Of a stretch of 64,000 bases of DNA, positions 1 through 11,850 are shown in pieces. Source of the stretch: Heterobilharzia americana (taxonomy: Eukaryota; Platyhelminthes; Trematoda; Strigeidida; Schistosomatidae); assembly GCA_944470555.2 (NCBI GenBank), contig OX104127.1, forward strand, positions 53,248,934 through 53,312,933. The letters are read 5' to 3'. Made by a program: the position numbers and the translations under genes. The notes under the pieces were generated by a model. That model was not told the DNA's origin and ran no database searches. It worked only from the letters and a program-made list of their open reading frames with translations. The stretch's first letter is position 1. Each line of letters opens with the position of its first letter.

Positions 1-399
1 ACGCACAAATTCATTCACATCTTACCTCAAGTAAACTAATTTCTTAATTCCCTACTGTAGATATCCCTTCGTCCCTATAATCTGAAATCCGTTTATCAGA
101 TTCTCGAACTTATTTTGTCCCCCAATATGAAAGACATCTTATCAAGCTATTATTCCTCAACGTATCTTACTTAGTTTGTTTCATTCAATTCTCACAAACT
201 GTCACCTACATAAGCAGTATAATCGTTTCGATAACCCATTACCTTAAACCGAATTCCAGTAGTAAATGATTCTATCATTAAAGTTCACAAAATACTTTTC
301 TGAATTGACTTCCTCAACTGTATTATATTAACAAACTGATAAGCGAAATTTCAGTATTCTTGGCGCATAATGGCACACAATAGTCAGGCAGCCTTATCT

Positions 400-550
400 G
401 ACATAGATTTCGTGGTTGTTGGCGCTTGTCAGAGACATACATCCACAATCTCAAGGAATCTGGTGTCCCCCTTGAGATTCAACCTCATGTCACTCAAGGA
501 TGCATTCGGAGACGTCATGACTGAGCAATAGTCCTCCTGTACTATTCGAT
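400..550 (-). mobile_element. Family-4 SINE fragment, diverged
   Basis: GTGGTTGTTGGCGCTTGTCAG, then GGTGTCCCCCTTGAGATTCA resemble the reverse complement of the family-4 body and box B region. Diverged and low-scoring by eye. Confidence 0.4.
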
Positions 551-1034
551 TGGCTTACGTACGTGATAAAAAAATCGTTAATAAGGTTTAGTTTTTCAAA
601 CATGTGCAAAGTGTCAAGCTATATAGTTTTCAAGTCTTCGCTTGATAAAAGAAAGGAATAATTCCGTCGAACAATATTCAGTTATTCTATGAAAAAAATG
701 AACTAGGTTTTTCAGGATCCATATTTAACCCACTGAAAAGTTCTGAGATTTGTTTGTCAGTATAACTGTAAACACATGAAAACACTAAGAATGAATACTG
801 CCTAACACTGTAGGGAAAAGATATGAATTTCATTCTGTCTAGCTCTTGTCAGTTGACTGTACCAGTCTTTCTTGCTGTGAGGGTTTATTGTTCCTACCAG
901 AACTGGGATCGATATCTCACTGCTTTATCCTTAATGGAGGTGCTGATGAAATAATCTGTTATCATCTCAGTTAAAACCACTACATGAGTAACACTAAGTT
1001 TTATATCATAGTCTTTTAGTATAATTGTTTTTAT

Positions 1035-1305
1035 ATGATACCGTCGTTGATTGGACCGAAATGATCAGTCTCTATTGGTATATAGGCTCCTGTGTGGATG
1101 CCCCGATGTTGCCTGCGTTCTAATTATGTTAAGGATGGATGGTGGCTAGCAGTGGAATCCAGGATGCGCATTTCGTCCTACTTGGGACTTGTCAGCTGAA
1201 TGTAACTGCTTCCCAGTGAGCGATGTTGTGCCTACTGGCATTCGGACTCGGGAGCGATCGCTTCAAACGCTAGCGCATTATCCAATACACCACCGAGCCA
1301 CGATA
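1035..1305 (-). mobile_element. SM-alpha-type SINE with hammerhead (left arm of dimer)
   Basis: A minus-strand tRNA-like head (1225-1305; box A in GGTGTATTGGATAATGCGC, box B in GAGTCCGAATGCC), then the hammerhead region and the SINE tail GCATCCACACAGGAGCC. Arranged head-to-head with the next copy. Confidence 0.82.
1153..1211 (-). ncRNA. Hammerhead ribozyme, core mutated
   Basis: Read on the minus strand: CTGACAAG, stem II (GTCC...GGAC), GAAA, then the palindromic stem III ATGCGCAT and cleavage triplet ATC before CTGG. The catalytic G8 (CUGANGA) is A, so it is probably inactive. Confidence 0.75.
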
Positions 1306-1344
1306 GCAGCTTCTTGTGTGGCGGGTGTAGTTTTTAGTACAAGG

Positions 1345-1540
1345 GTGGGTCAGTGGTGTAGTGGATAATGCGCTGGCGTTTGAAGCGATCGCTCCTGAGT
1401 CCGAATGCCAGTAGGAACAACATCACTCACTGGGAAGCAGGTACATCCAGCTGACAAGTCCCAAATAGAACGAAATGCGCATCCTGGATTCCACTGCTAG
1501 CCACGATCTATCCTTATTATGATATTCTGTTTATGTGTGT
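1345..1540 (+). mobile_element. SM-alpha-type SINE with hammerhead (right arm of dimer)
   Basis: A plus-strand tRNA-like head: box A TGGTGTAGTGGATAATGCGC and box B GAGTCCGAATGCC, then ACATCACTCACTGGGAAGCA, the hammerhead and CACTGCTAGCCACGATC. The sequence is nearly the reverse complement of 1150-1305. Confidence 0.83.
1437..1493 (+). ncRNA. Hammerhead ribozyme, core mutated
   Basis: ACATCCAGCTGACAAGTCCC, loop, GAACGAAATGCGCATCCTGG. It has the same G8-to-A change as its inverted partner, plus a stem II mismatch. Probably inactive. Confidence 0.75.
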
Positions 1541-2440
1541 AAACTTTAAGTGTATGAAACAAATTCATATCAGTGTAAGCTTAGAAATTAACTCAGTAGA
1601 CAATTTATATGTTATCTACTAGGATAGAGTAACATATCTTAACCTTTCATTAAAGACTTACATATAAACAATGCCTATCCACGTTAACTCGTGTTCCAAA
1701 AAGAAATTAACATACTTCGACAGAATTACTGCGACTACCATTGCTTGAAAATTAATCTCATCATCGAACGAAAAGTGTTCAAGAATAATTAGTTACCCTA
1801 AAAAGTAAAACTTTTTCTAAAAGTTTACACTGTCGTCGTCACGTACCTTGATCTTTAATAACGATATAGACAACCGACAGAAATAAGCTCTCCTTTCTTA
1901 ATGAATAATTCCCTTTAAATTAAATCACTTTTTTAGTTCTCTAGAAGACGTTTACAGTAATTTTAAACACTCTTTTTTTCTGTCCGTATGAATAGATTTG
2001 GAATAGGGTATCTATGAGACGTAATGTTCCAAAACAATGATTCACTCCCACTGTCCTACTGGTTTTGCTGAACACATGCCTTACACCTTATCGACCAAAC
2101 AAAATGCTGTCTTTCGACCACTAGAAAGTTATTTCCTTCCATCTTGATCTCGTTGAATGGCGTGTTTCGTTCTTGCCGTTATCTTGTTGACTTAGACACT
2201 TTACAACCGTTGTTGACGTACATATACCATAAAGTTAACTTAATTATGCTACGTTTATCATAATGGTTTCGCTGGTTGCATGTTCGGTCTTTCACTTTTA
2301 CTGTTACCAATAATTCAGCATACAGGTTAATTACAATGTAGCATATTTTCCACTTATTTACTTGTTAAAATGTATTTATTCATGTCATACTAATGGGTTT
2401 ATGTATATTTATATGCATTATATTGTTCTCCTTCTGTTAG

Positions 2441-2737
2441 GTGTTGGTTAAGCATTTAAAACTCTGTTATGCTGATTGCGCTGCCGGTTTCCCGAATTCC
2501 GCGTGCCTGCGTCTGGTAGTTAAACAAGTTGGTGTAGATATTAGCACACTCCGTTACTGCCTATTATCCTTCAGCTGGAAGTTTGCCTTTCCTATTCATT
2601 TTCACAAACTCATGGAGTCTCAACAAGCTTCTACAAGCAACGCTAGCCTGGGTAATCCAACATATGTGAATATTTCTACGGCATTCGATCAGGTTAAGCG
2701 ACCCACAGATTTTACTGTGTTCAAGGGGAAGAGCTGA
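2441..2737 (+). other. Unassigned open frame of 98 codons
   Basis: The frame is less AT-rich than its surroundings and follows an acceptor-like TTCTGTTAG at 2432-2440. It contains MESQQASTSNASLGNPTYV and ends FKGKS before TGA. No domain was recognised and it does not look like a class B receptor domain. It could be the start of an LTR-retrotransposon gag, a transposon relic or an exon. No LTR or primer-binding site was identified. Confidence 0.25.
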
Positions 2738-3529
2738 TGAATACTTTCCAGAAAGTATACTTAAAAATTAATGGATAAAATGACATGCGCAGAGTAACGA
2801 TGCTGCAAATGACTACGACACGCTAATTAATACATAGAAGCCTAATATCGACATACCAAATGTAACGCAGTCAAGCAAATCGACATACTGCATAACAAAT
2901 AGAATTGTTCAGCAAAAATACTCAGATAAATGAGGAAATTAATTAAAAGTAAACCGTTTGAACAAAATGACTACCACTAATGTCAGTCGCGCCATAGTAC
3001 TCTGAAATGACAGCCGGCTATGTTTAGATAGCTCTATAATTTCTTTTAATTACCATACATTTAATGAAATTTGATGAGTATCAACTTGAATTCAAATTAA
3101 ACCGCTTAACTATTTGTCTTGATAGCGTCAGTTTAACGATATGATATCAACAGTGAACATGCAAAAGAATATCTTTCCAATCAAACCGTCATTCTTACTA
3201 ACTGAATGATTCTTACTTCGAAGAGATGAATGTTATGAGTATTTTTTGTGTCTGGTCCTATGGCTATTAGATTTACCGAATGTTGTCTAAAGTTACATGT
3301 TTGTGTGCAAAATTTCAAACTGAAAATCACGTTTCTGATAGAAAAACGTTCTACGGCGTAAGTAAGCTACTGTACAGTATTATTACTTGGAAACGAAGAG
3401 TGTAGACACTGAAACATCCAGCTTATGCATTTAAAAGGATCGTTAAAATTCCGTTCCACAGGAATTATACAGTACGAACCAAATTTTTTTTATTAACGGT
3501 GTAGTTTGCCAGGTGAAATCCATAAATAT

Positions 3530-3770
3530 TAGGTATTAGGTGATGATTGAAGGGGGAATTAAAATTTGAACTGCGTTGAAGTTCGAACCAGCTACCACTG
3601 GGTTACCGTCCTGAGGCTCTACCAACTTATCTACGAGATCCAACTGCTAACCAGTTCTTTATTTTCTTTTAATCACCAAGGATTTTGCCTGACTGCCATG
3701 TGAATTCGTGACGCTTTACTATCATCTGATCATATTCACACTAGCTGCTACTAGTCAGGACTTCTAATAT
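3530..3770 (-). mobile_element. Family-3 tRNA-headed SINE
   Basis: Minus strand: a tRNA-like head (box A TAGATAAGTTGGTAGAGC, box B GGTTCGAACTTC) and terminal AATTTTAATTCCCCCTTCAA, ATCATCACC. The linker segment with GTCAGGACTTCTAATAT is at its 5' side. No ribozyme. Confidence 0.7.
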
Positions 3771-5094
3771 TGTAGAATATGAAGTAGCCATCTTGAAAAG
3801 CATTTTCTATTCCGAGTTTTTCTAAAGGAAAACTTGGCCGTTGACATTTCGCTAAGGACTGCTACCGAGGATTATATATCAGAAGGAGTTTCAGTCTGGT
3901 AGTTTTGGTTCTCGTTTATGATCTCAACTGTTGTTCTTTGATGATATGTGTATACGATCTAGGTATCTGAGACGTGGAAAAATAAATAATGTTTTCTTTC
4001 AGTATGACATCCTCTTCCCTACATTGTCATCCTGCATCAATACCCCATGAAGGAATTCAGTATTCACTCTATTCTGAACGATATAAGACTAATTTAGTGG
4101 ATTTATCATCAAGGCTCTACTCTTCGTCGGTTGTGAATTATCCATCAAGACAGAATTAACGCGGACACAGATGTAGCTACCTTCTTCATTCCTATAGTTA
4201 GGCATTTTATTGAAAAATATCTGCTTTTTGTTAACTTTATCACGAAATATGCAGCAGCATGAATAACCATAGATCAAAAGACAATCAGTTATGTGTAAAT
4301 TATTCATTTTCTTTTATTTCTGAGCTTGTGAAGCATTTTCTATCGTTTCACAGTTGGCAAAAGTCTGTTATCTGGTAAACTTCCAGTAAATCACTCCTGA
4401 ATGATTAGCATTTGAATAACTTTACATTTCATAATATATAAATGACAGAAAACACTTAGATTGTATAAGGAAATAAAAATATCTGTTATTCAGATTAGAA
4501 AGCAACATTCATTCCTATTGGCAAAATAAAACCGTACAAACCAACGAATAAACAAACAGAAAACCGAAATTTTTGTTAAGATAACAGCATTTAGAAGCAA
4601 AAAATAATGATAGGATAAATCAGTCAGTTTTGGCATAGTTAATTGTCCAATCAGTGAAGGTATAAAGTTGTCTAACTATTAGGCAATTCTTTAACATAGT
4701 TTCAACTCGAAATAATCATCCCAGTCCCTGTGTGGAATATTTACACTGATAAGACAACATTTCTGGTAAGTGTTCATTACATTACTACTAGTAGTATAAG
4801 TCAGAAGATATTAATGATTATTCGAGTAAATTGTACAATTTTACCTAGTTTGAAGAAATATTGTAATCTGAAAACTAACTAATGGCCTGACTATGTTTGA
4901 AGCAATTATGCGTAGATTAGCAGAAGTTGCGAAATAATCACTCCCTACTTAAATTTAAGACCATGAACATATCTATTCGTTTTGATGTAAAAGCTTGTGA
5001 ATACCCATAGCTGTTCGAATCGGAGGGACCGGCTACTATTAGCATATAGACTGCTGAATGGAAGACCACATATTACAGGAAATTTCAATCTTTA

Positions 5095-5405
5095 TAATAA
5101 TGAGGGATAGTCGCTAGCAGTGGAATCCAGTACGTGCGTCTAGTCCTATTTAAGACTCGTCATCTGAACGTACCTGCCTCTTAGTGAGTTGTGCTATTCC
5201 CTTTAAGATTCAAACTACGCCCGTCTCACAAGGTGTGGTTAATGTGTCTCAGTAGGCTAGTTGATACCGCTCTAGAGTTTGAAGCCACTGGTTCTGGGTT
5301 CAAGAACTGCTAGGAACATCACTCACTAGAAGATAGACAGATAGATCTGGCTGATGAGTCCTCAATCAGAGAAAATGCACGTCTTGCATTCCATGAGCCA
5401 CCGTT
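5095..5405. mobile_element. Head-to-head pair of degenerate SM-alpha SINEs
   Basis: Left arm 5100-5230 on minus, right arm 5245-5405 on plus. Each has a decayed tRNA head and a hammerhead remnant. The right hammerhead (5341-5392) keeps CTGATGAG but has GAGAAAA instead of CGAAA; the left has ATGACGAG. Both look inactive. Confidence 0.72.
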
Positions 5406-5889
5406 ACTATTTATTTTTTTGTCGTTTGATCAGCGATCACGACTAGATAACTTGAAGTTACTTGCTCTTCACTGAACAATCGGTTTACCTAGTCCAATCC
5501 TGGAGGAGATCAGTCATGCCCAAATCGTTCAGTGGCAAAGTCTATGACTGCAAAACTACGTGGCGTTAGATTAGGTCTCGAGGGGAAATCAGTTCCCTTT
5601 AGGTCGTTTATGTGCTATTCTGAAGAGTGTTAACAAGTACAAAACCTGGGTGAGACATTCTGATTGCATTGAAGAAACTAACATTTATTTGTCTCCTACA
5701 CAACTATCTTCATAACGAATAAGTTAGTAGTGATTTAGGTCTGTGATTTGTAATGCGTCTCTTCTGTAAGCATTGTGCATTTCTCTTTTTGCAATAATTT
5801 TTATCTTATTGTGCGCTGTTTTGATCTTAGCATGCATACAACTGACAAATATATGAGGAATTAAGTTATTTTGCTCTATATTATTATTA

Positions 5890-6115
5890 TTGATGCATAG
5901 TGGCTAGCAGTGGATTTCAGGACGCGCATTTCGTCCTATTTTGGACTCGTTAGCTGGATGTACCTGTCTCCCATTGAGTGATGTTGTTCACACTAGGACC
6001 CTAACTCAAGACAGATCGCTTCAAATGCCAGGCATCCGCATAGGAGCCCAAATGCCAATAGAAGCCAATTAATTCGGTCTACTCAGTGATAGGATAATAC
6101 AAGCAACAACATTAT
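5890..6115 (-). mobile_element. SM-alpha-type SINE with mutated hammerhead
   Basis: The minus-strand hammerhead at 5910-5968 has CTAACGAG (G5 to A), intact GAAA, palindromic stem III and GTC triplet. The adjoining tail segment GGCATCCGCATAGGAGCCCA is the family's 3' part, here joined without a full tRNA head. Confidence 0.75.
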
Positions 6116-7054
6116 TTCGTTTTGTTCGTACGGTATATTCTTTCTTGCTTTGTTCAAGGTGACAAGGTTCAAGGTTGAAAATATGCATACAAGCAGCTTT
6201 AAATCGAAAGGTGTAAGGACATGAAGTCAGACAACTATGAATGCTACTTCATTACTGATCCCTTTAATTCATAATCTTACTGCCTATCTAAGACACATGT
6301 TTGCGTTTATTCAAACTGATGAATTACTTTGTCATAACACTTCTCCATTAAAGACCATATCTGTTCATTGGAAACAGTTTTCCTTGGTATACAAAAGTAA
6401 ATACGTACAGCGAAAGATGTTAGTAGGGAAATGGGAACTTTTAAAGTAGGATATAGCAGTTGATACTGAGGTTACCTTCTGCAAAAGATTCACGTCATCT
6501 AGTTGACCAAGTGTAGTAGGCTTAGTTTCACGTTATAATACAAAATGAAGGACGGAAATATCTTCGTTTTTTTCAGAATTAAACCTCCAAACTATTATAT
6601 TAAATATTGGGACAAGAATTTATGAGTAATACAGTACTGTTTTTTATACCTATGAGTGAGATTCTGAATAACGTTTACTTTCTTCGGGACCACAATAGTG
6701 TCATTTAGGAAACAGAAACTTCAAGGATTCAAAGCTTTCTAATTTTTGACTAAATTTGCCTTTTTCTCTGCTAGTCTGACATTTTTTCTTCAAGAGAGAA
6801 CTTTAACCAAAGTTTCATACTGATGTAGTGATATATTCATGACTATCTTTTCTCATCAAAACGCTTGCAGATGCCCACCCAGCAAGTAGGTTGTCACCTG
6901 CTGAGCTACATATTATCTTGATGAAATAAATCACGCACAAATTTGATAAATCTCTTAAATTTTCCTTTTCCAATATTCGAACAAAATGTGTGGCGCAAGA
7001 TAAGCGAAGTATCTAATAGAGAGAGCTAACAGAAGTTGGAAATATGGAGCATTG

Positions 7055-7250
7055 GATTCTGACCCAGTGGCTCAATGGTAACGCGCTGGTCGCGGAACCT
7101 GAAGGTTGCGGGTTCGATGCCTGCTGGTGGGGTCGTGGGTGCGCAGTGCTGAGGAGTCCCATACTAGGACGAAACAGCTGTCCAGTGCTCCCAGGTTTCC
7201 TTTGTTCCTCCAACTGATGTCAGTCTACGATGAATAACAACCTGAAATAG
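7055..7250 (+). mobile_element. Second hammerhead SINE family (family 2)
   Basis: tRNA-like head 7061-7125 with box A TGGCTCAATGGTAACGCG and box B GGTTCGATGCC, followed by a hammerhead and the tail ACTGATGTCAGTCTACGATG with AACAACCTGAAAT. Head, ribozyme and tail differ from SM-alpha, so this is a distinct family. Other copies: 20400-20600(-), 35785-36015(+), 54045-54290. Confidence 0.82.
7137..7198 (+). ncRNA. Family-2 hammerhead ribozyme, intact core
   Basis: CTGAGGA at 7149-7155, stem II GTCC/GGAC with loop CATACTA, GAAA at 7171-7174, palindromic stem III ACAGCTGT, and triplet GTC with cleavage expected after 7182. Stem I pairs GCGCAGTG with CAGTGCTC with one or two mismatches. All core positions fit the consensus. 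The 8-base palindromic stem III suggests action as a dimer. Confidence 0.85.
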
Positions 7251-7504
7251 AGAGAGTGTTTTGGAACAGTTTAATTACAGAAAGTAACTATGAAGTAATG
7301 TAGTGACATCTTGTGATCTAGGATTTAGAATTTGATGTCAGTTTGAAACTTGTCCAATAGGTGCTTTGAAATGTTAAAGTAATAAAAACTAAACATACAC
7401 TATACTTTTTCAGAATACTTTATCTGGATTTCATTCTTCTATTTCCCTACTATTCATATATACTGTCAATGTGGCTATCTGAGATAACCATTGTTTAGCA
7501 GACT

Positions 7505-7665
7505 GGTATTGATACTGGGTGATAAGTGAAGATAAAATGAAAATCTGGGCCACGGTAGGTGGCCGCTGATTCGAATCTTATCGCGGTCTATATTTAATTT
7601 TCATTCAGTCACATATGATGGGGTATATTCGTATCTCCTATGGATGATCTCCATTGTGTTGTACT
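7505..7665. mobile_element. Family-3 SINE pair remnant, collapsed
   Basis: ACTGGGTGATAAGTGAAGAT, then AATGAAAATCTGGGCCACGG and, facing it, GATTCGAATCTTATCGCGGT plus AATTTTCATTCAGTCAC. Two opposite ends are joined with most of the centre lost. Confidence 0.55.
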
Positions 7666-8965
7666 CTATGCAGTCTATTCTAAGTGATGTTGAAGTAACT
7701 GAAGAGTCTTGTGAGATTATTCCATCAAATCATCCACAGAAATTTTGCAATGGATTAACGGGATTCATATAAACAGCAATGAATGAATGCTGTTCTTTGT
7801 TATCACGGAATTATGAAAACAAGAGGTGAACTACAAATCGCTGAGGATAGCATGGGTCTTCTCCATCTTGTTGATATATTCTCGTAAATTGATGTAGGAA
7901 GCCTCTATCATGACAGTAAACCTCAAAAAGCAAACCGCGTATTTTGCACTTCTTCATAACTTATCTTCCACACAAGTGCACGATAAGAAATTGGCATACT
8001 TTAAAGTTTTTGGTTATGCCATTTAGTCCTGCTTGTTGTTTATTGCCCCTTTAATTCCTTGTAGCAATCAGTACTCCTATGTAGCTTAGTTCTGAAATGC
8101 AGTACTCACTTAAGATTATCTTATTCGTAAATGCGTTTGCATATATTTCATCTTCGACTATGAATATGAATATAATTTAAGACAACTTTAAGGAAACATG
8201 TTTCAAGTATTGACTGTGTTTTAAGCAGTAAACAATTTTATTATTCTGAAAAATCACCTCCTTATAGAGATATGAATAACGTGATGTCACAAGACTTCGA
8301 ACTGTTGGTTTACAGATAGGAATCTCTTGTTTTATTATTCACCTTTAACTAGTTTTAGTGTCAAAGTACACGATCAGGCATCATCATAATTTGTAGATCT
8401 CACCTTTCAGTCATTTCAAATACTGTTATGCTAAAATTTTGACTCAAAGTATGATGTTCATCGGCTTATGCAACAAGTAACTCGGATCTTTTCATTTCCA
8501 TTTCTATAGTGATATTCGGGATGAATTTGAACTCTCATTCATATGATTCGCTCAATGAAATGCCTTTCAGTTTCTCTTTTCAACTGTGAATTAGTTTCAT
8601 TAGAATCCATCTATCAATTTGAAATGATATATTCTAACAAAATTTCAGCTATCCACTGAATATCACCAAGTAAGAAGCAGTTTCCTAAGCTACACTGTGA
8701 TAGTTAAACAAAATGATATCATGCCGTATGAACATGATTATATACATAATTTAGTTTTAGATTGTCGACTAATTCAAAATTCATCACCATGACCTAAATT
8801 TTTAGGCAGTCTATCTTTCTATCAACACTCCAGATAGCAAATGTACAACATCACGGGGGTAAGCGTAAATAAAAGTCAATCAGAAGTGATTACTACACTT
8901 CAAACACCGCCAAAAGTCATTCTTCTATGCAGGACTTACCTTTCTGTATCAGATATATTACTCCC

Positions 8966-10060
8966 ATTATTATTATTATCTATCTCTTGGGTTCTTAATG
9001 GAACATACGGCTTCACTACCACGTCGCCATTACACTCTCTTCTCTAAAATCGTTTCAACCTGTCGCCAACGACTGCCCACAACCTCTCACTTCCTCCTCA
9101 CACCATCTCCTACATGTCACCCTCGCCTCAGACACCCAACTCGTCGCTCCCCATCTGGGTTCCACTCGAGTGACTGACCTGATACGTGATATCCCCAGTC
9201 GGCCTTCTCACTGCATCCCAAGTCCATTCCATCTCCACTTCCTTACAGTGCATATTTGTTGGGTGATAGCTTCTTGCTTCGTTGGTTCGTCACCAGCCGG
9301 CCAGTCAGAGTTCCCCCTTGCTTATCCCCATTATTCTGGCCATCTGATATTCAGTATCGACCCAGTGTAGGCAGTTGTTGATGAATGTCTGTAATTTGTT
9401 GGAAATCCCTTTCGTGACACATCAAGTCTCTCAACCATCACATAGAAGCAGTGACTTACTTGACTGAATTGGTGTTGAAAATCCTGATGTTGTGGTACAT
9501 GCTGAGTGCAGTGGTAGAGATCTCCACACTGGTTTCAGGCTAATGCAGGAATTTCTGTCTTGCTGCATTTCCGGTCCTGGCTGGCTATGACATCCTCGTG
9601 TGTGCCTGTGCCGCTTCCAGTAGTTGAGACAGTGCTGCCTAGATAGGTGAAGGAGGCTACTTCCTTTAAGTTTCTCCCATTGATGGTGATTGGAGCTTGT
9701 TGTTGGTGGCGGTGGTGTTGGTTGGCTATCTTCATCCCCTCTGTTTTCTCTACTTTCACTTGAAGTCCCGTCTTCTCTGACTCTCCTCTTCTGTCAACTT
9801 GTTATTTTTTGCCTGTAGATCTTCAAGTTTGTGTGACATTGGACATAATTCATCGTTGGCGAAATCCAAATCTTCTAAGTTCTTTTCCGAGTTCAAGCGT
9901 ATCTCCCACTTCTCGCTCCTCACTGCTTGTTGCATGATCCAGTCCACTACAATCAGGAATGTCATGGGTAATAGTAGACAGCCTTGTTTTACTCCTGTCT
10001 GCACTTCGAAGGCATCACTGAGATTCCCAATTTGAATTACTAGATATATTTCTCCTATTA
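8966..10060 (-). mobile_element. RTE-clade LINE, 5'-truncated, decayed RT and 3' domain
   Basis: Minus-strand translation shows RTE-type reverse-transcriptase blocks: DAFEVQTGVKQGCLL (motif B), IVVDWIMQQ, then LEDLDFAND in place of the catalytic FADD box, and VASFTYLGSTVS. The region after that continues to about 8970 with stops and frameshifts and ends at CCCAAGAGATAG plus a TAA-type tail, as RTE elements do. The copy starts in the palm domain, so EN and fingers are missing. It lies upstream of the visible receptor exons. No intact frame remains. Confidence 0.85.
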
Positions 10061-11084
10061 ACATCATATTCAATACTCACAGCATGACTAAATTCAAGGT
10101 AAGAAAATTCCAATGTGAATGGACAGCTTTCTACATGACACTAGATAGGTCAAAGAATTTTAACACAATAGTGAATGTAAAAAAAGAATACAAATAATAA
10201 CTTAACATAGTACGCAGTTTTACGAAAGATTTTCAAAGAGCATTTAAAAATTAGTTATACTACACGCAGTTTCCTTTCAATATAGATTGAATATCCTTTA
10301 CAATTCAAGCTTTGCTTCGTACCTATAGTAGGCATTTCTAGAAATTACCCTTACATAAAACGCTGATAAATAGGTAACTTCAAATAACCCGTTAACTAAA
10401 ATTATTCTTTTGAAAACATCTAAAAGTTGTGTACATATTTTTAATTTAAATAGAGGATTAAATCTCTCCACAGTATTCGACAACGTCATTCTAGTGTATT
10501 TTCGCTTAAATATCTGAATCTGCAAAAATTATATGAAAGTTTCAGTTGATAAGTGTTGACAGAATAAGTGGCGATTTTTAAAGACAAAAGTAGTGTAGAT
10601 AAAAGTCAACTACAATATGAATTTCAGACCCTATGAACTGCTCAAAATAATATCTATCATAATATTCTTCCCAATCATTTCCATCTAGATGATAAAATAT
10701 ACTTAAAGTACCAGTTCTAAGTACATGTGTAGACGACTGTCTCGTTGGCATTTCTGCTTATCATTTAGTCTACTGTGTATATCTGATCATCATTTGTAAT
10801 CGTATTCAACTATTGTGTAAACTACCATTTGATAGATTACTTCCTAAGCACAAGGAATATGATAGAACAAGTTGTAGCGATTGGAGTTGATAAAAACAGA
10901 TGAGTTTTATTTAAAACTAGTAAACCTGATGGTTAAAAAGTATTAGTTACTACACTGAAAGTAACATGTGTTTTCTTCAGTCAGACAGAGAACAGAATAA
11001 AAACTTATGTCACCCTGCGAATTTTAACATTTATTTTATTCATGATACGTGAGATTTTATGTAGCCAAATAATAATAATCGCTT

Positions 11085-11340
11085 TTTGGACTCGTCAGCT
11101 AGATGTACCTACCTCCCAGGGAGTGATGTTGTTCTCACCGAGATTCGGACTCAAAAGCGATCACTTCAAACACCAGAGAGTTATCCACTACACCACTGAG
11201 CTAAAATAGCCACGACAGTGTAGTGCATAAGGCTCTAGCGTTTGAAGGGATCTCTCTCGAGTCCAAATCCCGGTGAGAAGAATATCACTCATTGGGAGGC
11301 AGGTACATTCAGCTGACGAGTCCTAAATAGGAAGAAACAA
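11085..11340. mobile_element. Head-to-head pair of SM-alpha SINEs truncated at the hammerhead
   Basis: Left arm 11090-11200 (minus) and right arm 11205-11335 (plus) share box A/box B heads and the CACTCATTGGGAGGCAGGTA spacer. The right arm keeps CTGACGAG...GAAACAAAT and then stops. Both arms end inside the ribozyme and both junctions border AATAATCGCTTT. Confidence 0.75.
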
Positions 11341-11850
11341 ATAATCGCTTTGTTCTAAACAACTTTCAGCATAGAATATTTTAACGAATTCACTTTATAT
11401 GCAATATTTTTAAAAGAAATAATTATTACATCCGCACAGTACTCACGATAACTGTATTTAAAGCATAAATGTGGAACGAGTAGCCGGTGTTACATTAGCA
11501 TCTGGTCTGGAATTGGAAATAAACATAAAATCGAGTAAAATTTTGATGGCGGCAGTTCAGTCAACCAGCACAGAAATGTACAATCCCATACAAGTATCCC
11601 AGGAATAATAATATGCTGCATTTTTTGAGCACTTAAAAATCTATTTCCAACAGGTGGAATGTTTCTCTTTTCTTTTGTTTTTAGCTTGAGAAATGAAAGT
11701 TAAAAACATTTTAAAAATATACGAGAGTATGTAGACACATTTAGAAAACATTTGAAAGATTAAAACAAACTGAAAGGGAAGAATTTAATGGAATATACTT
11801 GGTGGAAATGTTTTCGGTAGCCCAAGATTTAAACAGGCTGCCCTATAATA
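11341..11850 (+). repeat. Diverged non-coding repeat, second copy at 40740-41250
   Basis: The copies share blocks in the same order (GTATTTAAAG/GTATTTGAAT, TTACATTAGC, CAGGAATAATAAT against TAGGAATAATAAT, then GATTAAAACAAA and TTTAAGCA-type ends). Each copy directly follows an SM-alpha SINE. No coding sequence was recognised. It is probably an unclassified transposon or a small duplicated block. Confidence 0.55.

Larger units (their letters stand above)
1541..5094. other. Mostly unannotated AT-rich DNA
   Basis: Apart from the 98-codon frame and the family-3 SINE, nothing recognisable: no sustained open frame, no convincing exon and no terminal repeats. It may include distal intron or 5' flank of the receptor. 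Confidence 0.5.
6116..8965. other. AT-rich DNA without recognised genes
   Basis: Only the family-2 SINE (7055-7250) and the family-3 remnant (7505-7665) are recognisable. The short frame at 6237-6449 has no supporting features. Confidence 0.5.

Noticed and set aside
7061..7125. Possible tRNA gene on the plus strand
   Set aside because: It is continuous with the family-2 hammerhead and tail, and similar heads recur at 20.5 and 35.9 kb. It is treated as a SINE promoter region.
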